Positions 55,315 through 63,676 of a stretch of 64,000 bases of DNA are shown here, piece after piece. The stretch lies in NCBI RefSeq assembly GCF_000717655.1, contig NZ_JNZY01000016.1:1-64000 (forward strand). The letters are read 5' to 3'. The notes beneath the pieces were generated by a model. It worked only from the letters and a program-made list of their open reading frames with translations, was not told the DNA's origin and searched no databases. Every line of letters starts with the position of its first letter. Position 1 is the first letter of the stretch. Made by a program: the position numbers and the translations under genes. The stretch comes from Streptomyces katrae. Its GTDB lineage: Bacteria > Actinomycetota > Actinomycetes > Streptomycetales > Streptomycetaceae.

Positions 55315-57095
55315 GCCTCGCCGATGCGATCTCGCACCTCTCCCCCGAACTGTGGGCCCGCGCGAACCGTGCACTGGTCCGCAAGGCCCTGGCGGAGTTC
55401 TCGCACGAGCGCCTGCTGACCCCGAAGCCGCTCGGCGGCTCGGCGTACTCGGTCCTGAGCGACGACGGCACCGTGGAGTACCGCTTCACCGCGGCCCTGC
55501 ACGCCCTGGACCACTGGGCGGTCGACGAGGCCTCCGTCACGCGCCACCGGGACGGCGCCGAGCTGCCCCTGGACGCGATCGACTTCCACATCGAGCTGAA
55601 GGACTCCCTCGGCCTGAGCGCCGAGGTCCTGCCCGTGTACCTGGAGGAGATCTCCTCCACCCTGGCGGGCTCGGGCTTCAAGTACACGAAGCCGCAGGTC
55701 CCGGCCGCCGTCCTGGCGAAGTCCTCCTTCCAGGACATCGAGACGGGCATGACCGAGGGCCACCCCTGCTTCGTCGCCAACAACGGCCGGCTCGGCTTCG
55801 GCGTGCACGAGTACCTCTCGTACGCCCCGGAGACCGCGAGCCCCGTCCACCTGGTGTGGGTGGCGGCCCGCAAGGACGTCTCGACGTTCACGGCCGGCGC
55901 CGGCCTCGACCACGACTCGTTCATGCGCGAGGAGCTGGGCGAAGCCGCCATCGCCGGGTTCGAGGCCAAGCTGTCCGCCCTGGACCTGGACCCGGCCGAC
56001 TACCACTTCCTGCCGGTGCACCCCTGGCAGTGGTGGAACAAGACCACGGTGACCTTCGCGGCCGAGATCGCGAACCGCCGTCTGGTGCTGCTCGGCGAGG
56101 GCGAGGACGCGTACCTGGCCCAGCAGTCGATCCGTACGTTCTTCAACACCACGACGCCGGCGAAGCACTACGTGAAGACCGCCATCTCGGTCCTCAACAT
56201 GGGCTTCATGCGCGGCCTGTCGGCGGCCTACATGGAGGCCACCCCGGCGATCAACGACTGGCTGCACCAGCTGATCGAGGGCGACGAGGTCCTGCAGTCG
56301 GTGGACTTCTCGATCATCCGAGAGCGCGCGGCCATCGGCTACCACCACCGCCAGTACGAGCGCGCCACCGACCGCTACTCGCCGTACCGCAAGATGCTGG
56401 CCGCCCTGTGGCGCGAGTCCCCGGTCGAGCACCTCCGGGAGGGCGAGCGCCTGGCGACGATGGCCTCGCTGCTGCACGTCGACTCCGAGGGCAAGTCCTT
56501 CGTCGGCGCGCTGATCGAGGAGTCGGGCCTCACCCCGTCGGAGTGGCTGAAGCCGTACCTGAGGGCCTACCTCCTCCCGCTCCTGCACTGCTTCTACCAG
56601 TACGACCTCGCGTACATGCCGCACGGCGAGAACACCATCCTCGTCATCGAGAACGGCGTGGTGAAGCGGGCGGTCTTCAAGGACATCGCCGAGGAGATCG
56701 TGGTCATGGACCCCGACGCGGTGCTCCCGCCGGCCGTCGAGCGCGTCAGGGCCGACATCCCGGAGGACATGAAGCTCCTGTCGATCTTCACGGACGTCTT
56801 CGACTGCTTCTTCCGCTTCCTGGGCTCGATCCTCGTCACGGAGGGCATCTGCGAGGAGGACACCTTCTGGCGGGCGGTCGCGGACTGCGGCCACGCCTAC
56901 CAGGAGTCGATGCCGCAGCTCGCGGAGCGGTTCGAGCGGTACGACCTGTTCGCCGAGGAGTTCCAGCTGTCCTGCCTGAACCGGCTCCAGCTGCGCAACA
57001 ACAAGCAGATGGTGGACCTCTCCGACCCGTCGGCCGCCCTCCAGCTGATCGGCACCCTCAAGAACCCCGTCGCGCCTTACGCATCGCGACGGTGA
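55311..57095 (+). CDS. desD: Desferrioxamine synthetase (NRPS-independent)
   Basis: This 594-residue IucA/IucC-family synthetase trimerises and closes hydroxysuccinyl-cadaverine units using ATP. The N-terminal domain has LKDSLGLSAEVLPVYLEEIS and DYHFLPVHPWQWWNKTTVTF (nucleotide-binding His). The central region has RTFFNTTTPAKHYVKTAISV, and the C-terminal FhuF-like domain has MPHGENTILVIENGVVKRAV. All are intact. Length matches DesD. It is the last gene of desABCD, and a hairpin follows. Confidence 0.95.
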   Translation: MSLADAISHLSPELWARANRALVRKALAEFSHERLLTPKPLGGSAYSVLSDDGTVEYRFTAALHALDHWAVDEASVTRHRDGAELPLDAIDFHIELKDSLGLSAEVLPVYLEEISSTLAGSGFKYTKPQVPAAVLAKSSFQDIETGMTEGHPCFVANNGRLGFGVHEYLSYAPETASPVHLVWVAARKDVSTFTAGAGLDHDSFMREELGEAAIAGFEAKLSALDLDPADYHFLPVHPWQWWNKTTVTFAAEIANRRLVLLGEGEDAYLAQQSIRTFFNTTTPAKHYVKTAISVLNMGFMRGLSAAYMEATPAINDWLHQLIEGDEVLQSVDFSIIRERAAIGYHHRQYERATDRYSPYRKMLAALWRESPVEHLREGERLATMASLLHVDSEGKSFVGALIEESGLTPSEWLKPYLRAYLLPLLHCFYQYDLAYMPHGENTILVIENGVVKRAVFKDIAEEIVVMDPDAVLPPAVERVRADIPEDMKLLSIFTDVFDCFFRFLGSILVTEGICEEDTFWRAVADCGHAYQESMPQLAERFERYDLFAEEFQLSCLNRLQLRNNKQMVDLSDPSAALQLIGTLKNPVAPYASRR

Positions 57096-57105
57096 TCAAG
57101 GGGGC

Positions 57106-57142
57106 GGGTGCGGCGCCGATACGGTCCCTCGACGCCGCACCC
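57106..57142 (+). terminator. Hairpin after desD
   Basis: GGGTGCGGCG at 57106-57115 pairs with CGCCGCACCC at 57133-57142 around a 17-nt loop, 10 bp after the desD stop. Confidence 0.75.
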
Positions 57143-57222
57143 GCACCTACGCCATGAGGCGGGGGCCGCGGAGCCCGGACCCACCGCCGGCCGGCGTGCG
57201 GCTTTGCCGGAGGAACGGCGTC

Positions 57223-58806
57223 TCAGGACCACGGCACGTCCGGGGCCCGGTGGTACGTGATGTCCTGGGCGTCCAGCCTGGGGCCCTGTGCCGCCACGCG
57301 CCGGCGGTATTCGGTCCAGTTGCGCGGGCCCGGGCTCCAGCCCAGTTCCGCGAGGCCCAGGACCCGCGGGAAGGCCATGAACTCCAGGTCGGACCGGGTC
57401 GCGATCGTCTCCGTCCACAGCGGTGCCTCGACGCCGAGGACCGCGGATTCCGGGACTCCGGCCGCCGCCAGGTACGCCCCCGGGTTCCAGTCGTAGGCCC
57501 TGCGCACCGGGACGAAGCCCGCCCAGGCCAGTCCCGGCTTCGTCGTCAGGTCGTACTTCATGTCCAGGTACAGCCGGTCCGCCGGCGACAGGATCAGCGG
57601 GTGGCCCGCCTTCGCCGCCGTGGCCACCGCCGCCTTCTCGGCGGCCCCGGTCCGGTCGTGGCCCCAGTACTGGAGCACCGCCCCCGGCGCCGGGCGGGCC
57701 GTCGCCAGCTGGTGCCAGGCCACCACCGTCTTGCCGTGGCGCCCCACCACCTGCTGGGCCCGGTCCATGAACGACGCGTAGTCCGCCGCGGGCGTCGAGA
57801 GCGCCTCGTCGCCGCCGATGTGCAGGTAGCGGCCCGGCGTCAGCTCCGCCAGCTCGCCGAGCACCTCGTCGATGAACTCGTACGTCCGCTCCTTGCCCAC
57901 GCACAGCGAGCTGAAGCCGACCTTGATCCCGGTGTAGCGCTCGCGCGCCTTCCCGTCGCAGTTCAGCTCCGCGTACGAGGCCAGGGCGGCGTTCACGTGC
58001 CCCGGCATGTCGATCTCCGGGACCACGTCCACGTACCGCTGCGCCGCGTACGCCACGAGGTCCCGGTACTGGTCCTTCGTCCAGTGGCCGCCCGGCCCGC
58101 CGCCGACCTCGCTGCCGCCGCCGTACTCCGCCAGCCGCGGCCAGGAGTCGATCGCGATCCGCCAGCCCTGGTCGTCGGTCAGGTGCAGGTGCAGCGTGTT
58201 GACCTTGTACTGGGCGAGCTGGTCGACGTACCGCTTGACCTGCTCGGCCGGGAAGTGGTGGCGGGCGATGTCCAGCATCGCGCCCCGGTACGCGAAGCGC
58301 GGCGCGTCGGTGATCTCGCCGCCGGGCACCGTGCCAGGACCGGCCACCGGCAGCAGCTGCCGCAGCGTCTGCCCGGCGTGGAAGAGCCCCGCCGGGGTCC
58401 GGGCGGTCAGCGTGACCCCGCTCGGAGCGGATTCCAGCCGGTACCCCTCGGCGCCGACGCCCTCGGCCTGTTCGTCGAGGCGCAGCCGGATCCCGTCGCC
58501 GTCGGCCCCGTCGACCACCGGCAGCGGAAGCCCGCTGGGGCCCCTGAGCTGCTCGGCGAGGAGCTCGCCGACCCGGCGGACCTCCTCGCCGCCGCTCGCG
58601 CCGGTACGGACGACCGTGCCCGCCCCGACGGCGTACCCGGAGCCTTCGGCGCGTACGGAGGCGGGCGCCGGCAGGAGCTGTTCGTAGGGGGCGAGGGCGG
58701 CGGGGCGCTCGTCCCCGGCTCTGGCGTCGTCGCGGGGGGACGTGGCGCAGGAGACGGCCGTGCCGAGGACGAGGAGGGTGCCGAGCGTGCGTCGCAGGAC
58801 TCTCAT
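57223..58806 (-). CDS. GH20 beta-N-acetylhexosaminidase lipoprotein
   Basis: This 527-residue exported hexosaminidase has a signal with GTLLVLGTAVSC (probable lipidated Cys20). A GH20b N-domain follows, and the GH20 barrel has NTLHLHLTDDQGWRIAIDSW and YLHIGGDEALST with the catalytic Asp-Glu pair near residue 333. It cleaves terminal N-acetylhexosamine from chitin oligomers. It lies convergent to desD, a gene order I recall from other Streptomyces. The ATG is the first codon of the signal peptide. Confidence 0.9.
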   Translation of the reverse strand: MRVLRRTLGTLLVLGTAVSCATSPRDDARAGDERPAALAPYEQLLPAPASVRAEGSGYAVGAGTVVRTGASGGEEVRRVGELLAEQLRGPSGLPLPVVDGADGDGIRLRLDEQAEGVGAEGYRLESAPSGVTLTARTPAGLFHAGQTLRQLLPVAGPGTVPGGEITDAPRFAYRGAMLDIARHHFPAEQVKRYVDQLAQYKVNTLHLHLTDDQGWRIAIDSWPRLAEYGGGSEVGGGPGGHWTKDQYRDLVAYAAQRYVDVVPEIDMPGHVNAALASYAELNCDGKARERYTGIKVGFSSLCVGKERTYEFIDEVLGELAELTPGRYLHIGGDEALSTPAADYASFMDRAQQVVGRHGKTVVAWHQLATARPAPGAVLQYWGHDRTGAAEKAAVATAAKAGHPLILSPADRLYLDMKYDLTTKPGLAWAGFVPVRRAYDWNPGAYLAAAGVPESAVLGVEAPLWTETIATRSDLEFMAFPRVLGLAELGWSPGPRNWTEYRRRVAAQGPRLDAQDITYHRAPDVPWS

Positions 58807-58857
58807 AGGGCAGGTATAGGCCAACTGGCCTGCTGCGGCCGGTGCGAGAATCGATGG

Positions 58858-59763
58858 ATGGCGGAAATCATCCAGAAGGACGGCACATGGACCTTCGACG
58901 GGGACGCGGTGCGTATCGTGCCCGGCCGCGACAAGGGGGTGGGGCTGCTGCGCCAGACGCTGGGCGAAGTGGTCGTACCGCTGCGCGCGCTCGCCGGGGT
59001 CAGTTACGAACCGGGCCGCAAGACGGGCCGGTTGCGGCTGAAGCTGCGTGACGGCGCCGACCCGCTGCTCCAGGTGACGGGCGGGCGGCTGCCGGAGGCC
59101 TCCGACCCGTACCGGCTGACCGTGGAGGCGGACCGGACGGGGGTGGCGGAGTACTTCGTGGACGAGGTCCGCAATGCGCTGCTGCTGGACCAGGTCGACC
59201 CCGGCCCGGCGGACGCGTACCTGCTGCCGGGGCCGGCCGTGCCGATCACGGTGGCCGCGGGGGACGGGACAGTGGCCTTCGACGGGGACCGGGTGGGGCT
59301 GGACTGGAACTGGACGACGGAGGAGGCCAAGAGCTCGGGCGGTCCGCGCGAGTTCCGGGTCGCGGACCTGCGGGCGGTGGAGTGGTCCCCCTCGAAGGGC
59401 CTGGACAACGGATGGATCCGGTTCACGCTGGCGGGCGCTCCGGCGGCTCCGGCACCCAAGTACGACCCGTACACGGTGGAGCTGTTCGGTTTCAAGAAGG
59501 ACCCGCTGATGGCGCTGGTGGCGGCGGCCGTGGCGGTGCGGATGCCCCATCCCCGGGGCGCCTCTGCGCCGGCCGAGGCCGCCGCGGTCCTGTCCGCGGC
59601 GCCGGTGCCGGAGCTGGCGGCCTCGGCGGCCGAGCCGACGGCCCCCGAGGACCACGACGCGCTGCTGCGCCGGCTGCGCGAGCTCGGCGATCTGCATCAG
59701 GGGGGCATCCTCACGGCCGAGGAGTTCGCCGCAGCCAAGCAGGCCGTTTTGCGCCGTTTCTAA
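58858..59763 (+). CDS. DUF4429 protein with C-terminal SHOCT domain
   Basis: This 301-residue protein has two tandem DUF4429 modules. The first begins with IIQKDGTWTFDGDAVRI, the second with GDGTVAFDGDRVGLDWNW; both carry a GxVxFDGD-like strand. An Ala/Pro linker (about 225-265) leads to a SHOCT helix-turn-helix-like tail, LLRRLRELGDLHQGGILTAE then EFAAAKQAVL. DUF4429 resembles PH-like folds; function is unknown. It diverges from the GH20 gene across 51 bp. Confidence 0.85.
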   Translation: MAEIIQKDGTWTFDGDAVRIVPGRDKGVGLLRQTLGEVVVPLRALAGVSYEPGRKTGRLRLKLRDGADPLLQVTGGRLPEASDPYRLTVEADRTGVAEYFVDEVRNALLLDQVDPGPADAYLLPGPAVPITVAAGDGTVAFDGDRVGLDWNWTTEEAKSSGGPREFRVADLRAVEWSPSKGLDNGWIRFTLAGAPAAPAPKYDPYTVELFGFKKDPLMALVAAAVAVRMPHPRGASAPAEAAAVLSAAPVPELAASAAEPTAPEDHDALLRRLRELGDLHQGGILTAEEFAAAKQAVLRRF

Positions 59764-59809
59764 CCGTTTAGTGAGTGGATTTACGCATTCCGCTGGTCTG
59801 GACCAGATG

Positions 59810-59835
59810 GATCCTGCCCGCTTTCGGGCAGGATC
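59810..59835 (+). terminator. Terminator after the DUF4429 gene
   Basis: GATCCTGCCCG pairs perfectly (11 bp) with CGGGCAGGATC around CTTT, followed by TTT. Confidence 0.85.
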
Positions 59836-59871
59836 TTTGCGTTCCCGGCCGTATCCCGTCAGTATCTACGG

Positions 59872-60147
59872 GTGCTCGACCGCCGCCCGTCTCATGACGA
59901 TCTTGTCGACCACCTGGTGCGCAGCACCGCGCTGCAGCGCGGTGAGGCAGCCCGGGTGGTCCTCGACGTACTCGCGTACTTCGACGAGACGACGGAGGAA
60001 TTCGTGCGCCGCCGCCACCGGGAGCTCCAGTCCGGCGGCGCGGTCAACGCGGAGATCTTCGAACGGATCGCGGCCGAGCTGCCGCACCGCGCCGTGGCGC
60101 CGCCGGAGCTCTCGCTCCGGCAGCTGCGCCGCATCGTCTACGGCTGA
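59872..60147 (+). CDS. Small conserved protein
   Basis: This 91-residue, charged, mostly helical protein is of unknown function (STALQRGEAARVVLDVLAYF, TTEEFVRRRHRELQSGGAVN, LSLRQLRRIVYG). It has no signal or membrane segment. The GTG has no clear ribosome site, and TATCTA lies 7 bp upstream, which suggests a leaderless transcript. It ends 76 bp before glmS in the same direction. Confidence 0.65.
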   Translation: MLDRRPSHDDLVDHLVRSTALQRGEAARVVLDVLAYFDETTEEFVRRRHRELQSGGAVNAEIFERIAAELPHRAVAPPELSLRQLRRIVYG

Positions 60148-60223
60148 GCAACAGGGCCGGCCGACGGACCGGGCGCGGACAACAGCGGCAAGAGCAACCG
60201 AACTTCAGGAGGGGCAAGACTTT

Positions 60224-62041
60224 ATGTGCGGAATCGTGGGTTACATCGGCAAGCGTGACGTGGCACCGCTGCTGCTGGAAGGCCTGCAGCGACTGGAGTA
60301 CCGCGGATACGACTCCGCGGGCATCGTCGTCAACAGCCCGAAGTCCCCCGCGCTCAAGGTGGTCAAGGCCAAGGGCCGCGTCCGCGAGCTGGAGTCCCGG
60401 GTCCCCAAGCGCTTCACCGGCACCACCGGCATCGCCCACACCCGCTGGGCCACCCACGGCGCGCCGAGCGACATCAACTCGCACCCGCACCTGGACGCCG
60501 AGAGCAAGGTCGCCGTCGTCCACAACGGCATCGTCGACAACGCCGCCGAGCTCCGCGCCAAGCTGGAGTCCGAGGGCGTCGTCTTCCTCTCGGAGACCGA
60601 CACCGAGGTGATCGTCCACCTGGTCGCCCGCTCCCAGGCCGACACCCTCGAGGAGAAGGTCCGCGAGGCCGTCAAGGCCATCGAGGGCACCTACGGCATC
60701 GCCGTCATGCACGCCGACTTCGCCGACCGCATCGTCGTGGCCCGCAACGGCTCGCCGGTCGTCCTGGGCATCGGCGAGAAGGAGATGTTCGTCGCCTCGG
60801 ACGTCGCCGCGCTCGTCGCCCACACCCGCCAGGTCGTCACCCTCGACGACGGCGAGATGGCCACCCTCAAGGCCGACGACTTCCGCACCTACACCACCAG
60901 CGGTGCCACCACCACGGCCACGCCGGAGACCGTGGAGTGGGAGGCCGCCTCGTACGACATGGGCGGCCACGACACGTACATGCACAAGGAGATCTCCGAG
61001 CAGCCCGACGCGGTCGACCGCGTGCTGCGCGGCCGGATCGACGACCGCTTCAACACCGTGCACCTGGGCGGCCTGAACCTGGACCCGCGCGAGGCGCGCG
61101 GCATCCGCCGGGTCAAGATCCTGGGCTGCGGCACCTCGTACCACGCGGGCCTGATCGGCGCCGGCCTCATCGAGAGCATGGCCCGCATCCCCGCGGACGC
61201 CGAGCCGGCCTCCGAGTTCCGCTACCGCAACCCGGTCGTGGACCCCGACACGCTCTACATCGCCGTCTCGCAGTCCGGTGAGACGTACGACGTGCTCGCC
61301 GCCGTGCAGGAGCTCAAGCGCAAGGGTGCCCGCGTCCTCGGCGTCGTCAACGTGGTGGGCTCCGCGATCGCCCGCGAGGCCGACGGCGGCGTGTACGTGC
61401 ACGCCGGCCCCGAGGTCTGCGTCGTCTCCACCAAGTGCTTCACCAACACGGTCGTGGCCTTCGCTCTGCTCGCCGTGCACCTGGGCCGGATCCGGGACCT
61501 GTCGGTCACCGACGGCAAGCGGATCATCGAGGGCCTGCGCAAGCTGCCCGAGCAGATCCAGGAGATCCTCGAGGGCGAAGAGGACATCAAGAAGCTGGCG
61601 GCCGAGTACGCCGAGGCCAAGTCGATGATGTTCATCGGCCGGGTCCGCGGTTATCCGGTGGCCCTGGAGGCCTCCCTCAAGCTGAAGGAGATCTCCTACA
61701 TCCACGCCGAGGCCTACCCGGCCTCCGAGCTCAAGCACGGTCCGCTCGCGCTCATCGAGCCGGCGATGCCGACGGTCGCGATCGTCCCGGACGACGACCT
61801 GCTGGAGAAGAACCGCGCGGCGCTGGAGGAGATCAAGGCCCGCAGCGGCCGGATCCTCGCGGTCGCCCACCGCGAGCAGGAGAAGGCCGACCACACCATC
61901 CTCGTGCCCAAGAACGAGGACGAGCTGGACCCGATCCTGATGGGCATCCCGCTCCAGCTGCTGGCGTACCACACGGCCCTGGCCCTGGGCCGGGACATCG
62001 ACAAGCCGCGCAACCTGGCGAAGTCGGTCACCGTCGAGTAG
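60224..62041 (+). CDS. glmS: Glucosamine-6-phosphate synthase
   Basis: This 605-residue amidotransferase makes glucosamine-6-phosphate from fructose-6-phosphate and glutamine, the entry to UDP-GlcNAc and cell wall. MCGIVGYIG has the nucleophile Cys2, and IAHTRWATHGAPSDINSHPH and HNGIVDNAAELR belong to the glutaminase domain. Two SIS domains follow (LGCGTSYHAGLIGAGLIE, SQSGETYDVLAAVQELK), ending in LPRNLAKSVTVE-like DKPRNLAKSVTVE. The ATG follows CAGGAGGGG. No glmS riboswitch-like sequence is seen upstream. Confidence 0.95.
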   Translation: MCGIVGYIGKRDVAPLLLEGLQRLEYRGYDSAGIVVNSPKSPALKVVKAKGRVRELESRVPKRFTGTTGIAHTRWATHGAPSDINSHPHLDAESKVAVVHNGIVDNAAELRAKLESEGVVFLSETDTEVIVHLVARSQADTLEEKVREAVKAIEGTYGIAVMHADFADRIVVARNGSPVVLGIGEKEMFVASDVAALVAHTRQVVTLDDGEMATLKADDFRTYTTSGATTTATPETVEWEAASYDMGGHDTYMHKEISEQPDAVDRVLRGRIDDRFNTVHLGGLNLDPREARGIRRVKILGCGTSYHAGLIGAGLIESMARIPADAEPASEFRYRNPVVDPDTLYIAVSQSGETYDVLAAVQELKRKGARVLGVVNVVGSAIAREADGGVYVHAGPEVCVVSTKCFTNTVVAFALLAVHLGRIRDLSVTDGKRIIEGLRKLPEQIQEILEGEEDIKKLAAEYAEAKSMMFIGRVRGYPVALEASLKLKEISYIHAEAYPASELKHGPLALIEPAMPTVAIVPDDDLLEKNRAALEEIKARSGRILAVAHREQEKADHTILVPKNEDELDPILMGIPLQLLAYHTALALGRDIDKPRNLAKSVTVE

Positions 62042-62064
62042 CCGGGCAGTCGCACCGAGCACGC

Positions 62065-62098
62065 GGAACGGCCCCCGGGGAATCCCGGGGGCCGTTCC
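62065..62098 (+). terminator. Terminator of glmS
   Basis: GGAACGGCCCCCGGG pairs perfectly (15 bp) with CCCGGGGGCCGTTCC around GAAT, 23 bp after the stop. Confidence 0.9.
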
Positions 62099-62122
62099 CG
62101 TACGTCCGCTTCGCCACGCGCC

Positions 62123-62692
62123 TCAGCCCGCGGCGACCGCGCCTCGGCCGGAGGCCTTGCCCAGTGCGGTGGGCCAGTGGGCCAGCGCCGCGGTGGCGCC
62201 GTACCAGAACAGCAGCCCGGAGACCGCGGCCACCCAGCCGGCGGCCTTGGCGAGGCCGCCGCTGCCGGCGAAGGAGCCGACCGCGAGGAGCAGCAGGGAG
62301 AGGGTGAGCAGGGCGTACGCGCCCTGGCCGAACAGTCCGCTCGAGGCACTGACCGTGAGGGTCAGCGCGAGCAGGGCGAAGAGGACCAGGAACAGTCCGG
62401 CGGCGTGTGCCGAAACCTTTCCGTCCGCCCCCGCGGCCCAGGTGAACCAGAAGGCGCCGAGGCCCGCGAACGCGGTGCCGTTGAATCCGTTGCCGCCGCG
62501 GAATTCGAGGATCCCGAGGACGAACAGGGCGAGACCGCCGACGTAGGTGGCGAGTGACACGGAGTTGGCGACGGACACTCCGCTGACGATGGCGGTGTGG
62601 CCGATACCGAATGCGAGAAGGGTGAGACCCAGGGCTATGTTCCCGAGGGTCGAAGTCGAGGCCGTGCTTCCCGCAGAGACACCATTGTCCAC
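62123..62692 (-). CDS. GPR1/FUN34/YaaH-family permease
   Basis: This 189-residue membrane protein has six helices (GNIALGLTLLAFGIGHTAIV, LATYVGGLALFVLGILEF, AFAGLGAFWFTWAAGA, LFLVLFALLALTLTV, LLTLSLLLLAVGSFAG, AVSGLLFWYGATAAL). Family members (SatP) move acetate or succinate. The E. coli N-terminal NPAPLGL motif is replaced by STLGNIALGLTLL. The GTG follows AAGGGAG. A promoter-like TTGTGA-N16-TAGATA lies just upstream. Confidence 0.82.
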   Translation of the reverse strand: MDNGVSAGSTASTSTLGNIALGLTLLAFGIGHTAIVSGVSVANSVSLATYVGGLALFVLGILEFRGGNGFNGTAFAGLGAFWFTWAAGADGKVSAHAAGLFLVLFALLALTLTVSASSGLFGQGAYALLTLSLLLLAVGSFAGSGGLAKAAGWVAAVSGLLFWYGATAALAHWPTALGKASGRGAVAAG

Positions 62693-62740
62693 GGCGGGCT
62701 CCCTTCGATCTGCAGTTGTTTGCTGCGTCCCAGCAGCACT

Positions 62741-62768
62741 TATCTACCCTTTACATGGGGGTTCACAA
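62741..62768 (-). promoter_or_regulatory. Candidate promoter of the YaaH-family permease
   Basis: On the minus strand TTGTGA and TAGATA are separated by 16 bp and end 49 bp before the GTG at 62692. This resembles a vegetative sigma promoter. Confidence 0.45.
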
Positions 62769-62791
62769 CCGCACGACCGACGTACAGGGGG

Positions 62792-63322
62792 TTACGGAAT
62801 GACAACGACCGGTCGCTGTGCGCGCTTGGCCAGCCGGCCCGCCACGGACCCGAAGATCCGGCCCACGATCCCGTGCGTGGAGCCGACCACGATGGCGTCC
62901 GCAGAGTACTCCCGGCCGACCTCCTCCAGCTCGTGGCAGATGTCCCCGCCCCGCTCCACCAGGATCCACGGCACCTCGGCCAGATAGTCCGCGCAGGCGA
63001 GTTCCAGCCCCAGCACCTCGGTGCGGTGGTCCGGTACGTCCACGAAGACGGGCGGCTCGCAGCCGGCCCACACGGTGGTGGGCAGCCGGTTGGCCACGTG
63101 CACGATGATCAGGCCGGATCCGGACCTGCGGGCCATCCCGATCGCGTACGCCAGGGCGCGCTCACTGGACGTGGACCCGTCGAACCCCACCACGACCCCG
63201 TGCCGGAAGGCCGGATCGCAGGGATGACGTGCCTGTTCCGCCGCGCGCAGATCGCTCGACGCGTGATCGGCGAGCGGTTTGCGCTTGCGGTCCGCGGGTT
63301 CGGGGAGTTCGTGACCGGCCAT
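62792..63322 (-). CDS. Universal stress protein
   Basis: This 176-residue single-domain UspA-type protein has HGVVVGFDGSTSSERALAYA and the C-terminal ATP-binding loop VVGSTHGIVGRIFGSVAGRL followed by AKRAQRPVVVIP. An N-terminal extension of about 40 residues (MAGHELPEPADRKRKPL) precedes the domain. Such proteins modulate stress or dormancy responses. The ATG at 63322 gives the N-terminus I recall from Streptomyces relatives; earlier starts exist in frame but are less likely. Confidence 0.88.
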   Translation of the reverse strand: MAGHELPEPADRKRKPLADHASSDLRAAEQARHPCDPAFRHGVVVGFDGSTSSERALAYAIGMARRSGSGLIIVHVANRLPTTVWAGCEPPVFVDVPDHRTEVLGLELACADYLAEVPWILVERGGDICHELEEVGREYSADAIVVGSTHGIVGRIFGSVAGRLAKRAQRPVVVIP

Positions 63323-63676
63323 GGATGTCTCGGCGAAGGGGTCCTCGGGGGAAGGGACAAGGCGACGGGGCGGCAATGAGCGGAAGCGACGATTGAAAAA
63401 ACGACGACGCAGTGTGACGGAGCTCTGTCCGGGAAGCATCTTCCCAAGCCCATACCCCCAGGGTACGGCGACACTCCTGTCCTGCACAGGGCATGCCGCC
63501 CTTGGAGAGCGTCCCAGGGAGCATGCCGGAGCGAGGGCTCCTTGGCAATGGCCGCTGCCCCCTACAGCCAGTGACGAGCGACGCCGCGCGCCACCCGTGC
63601 GCGCAGTGACCGAGCACCGCCGCGCACCGTTGGACAGGCGTCCGACCGTCCAGGAAGAGCCCGCAGGGAGCACGCC
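63323..63676. other. Divergent regulatory region with two palindromes
   Basis: This 354-bp region lies between the universal stress gene and the gene at 63677. It holds GGGAA-gcatc-TTCCC (63431-63445), a perfect inverted repeat, and TACCC-cca-GGGTA (63453-63465), a shorter relative of the copper box at 13713. I see no gene in it. Confidence 0.5.

Noticed and set aside
60148..60223. A glmS ribozyme/riboswitch upstream of glmS
   Set aside because: The gap is only 76 bp and shows no ribozyme core; glmS ribozymes are typical of Firmicutes.
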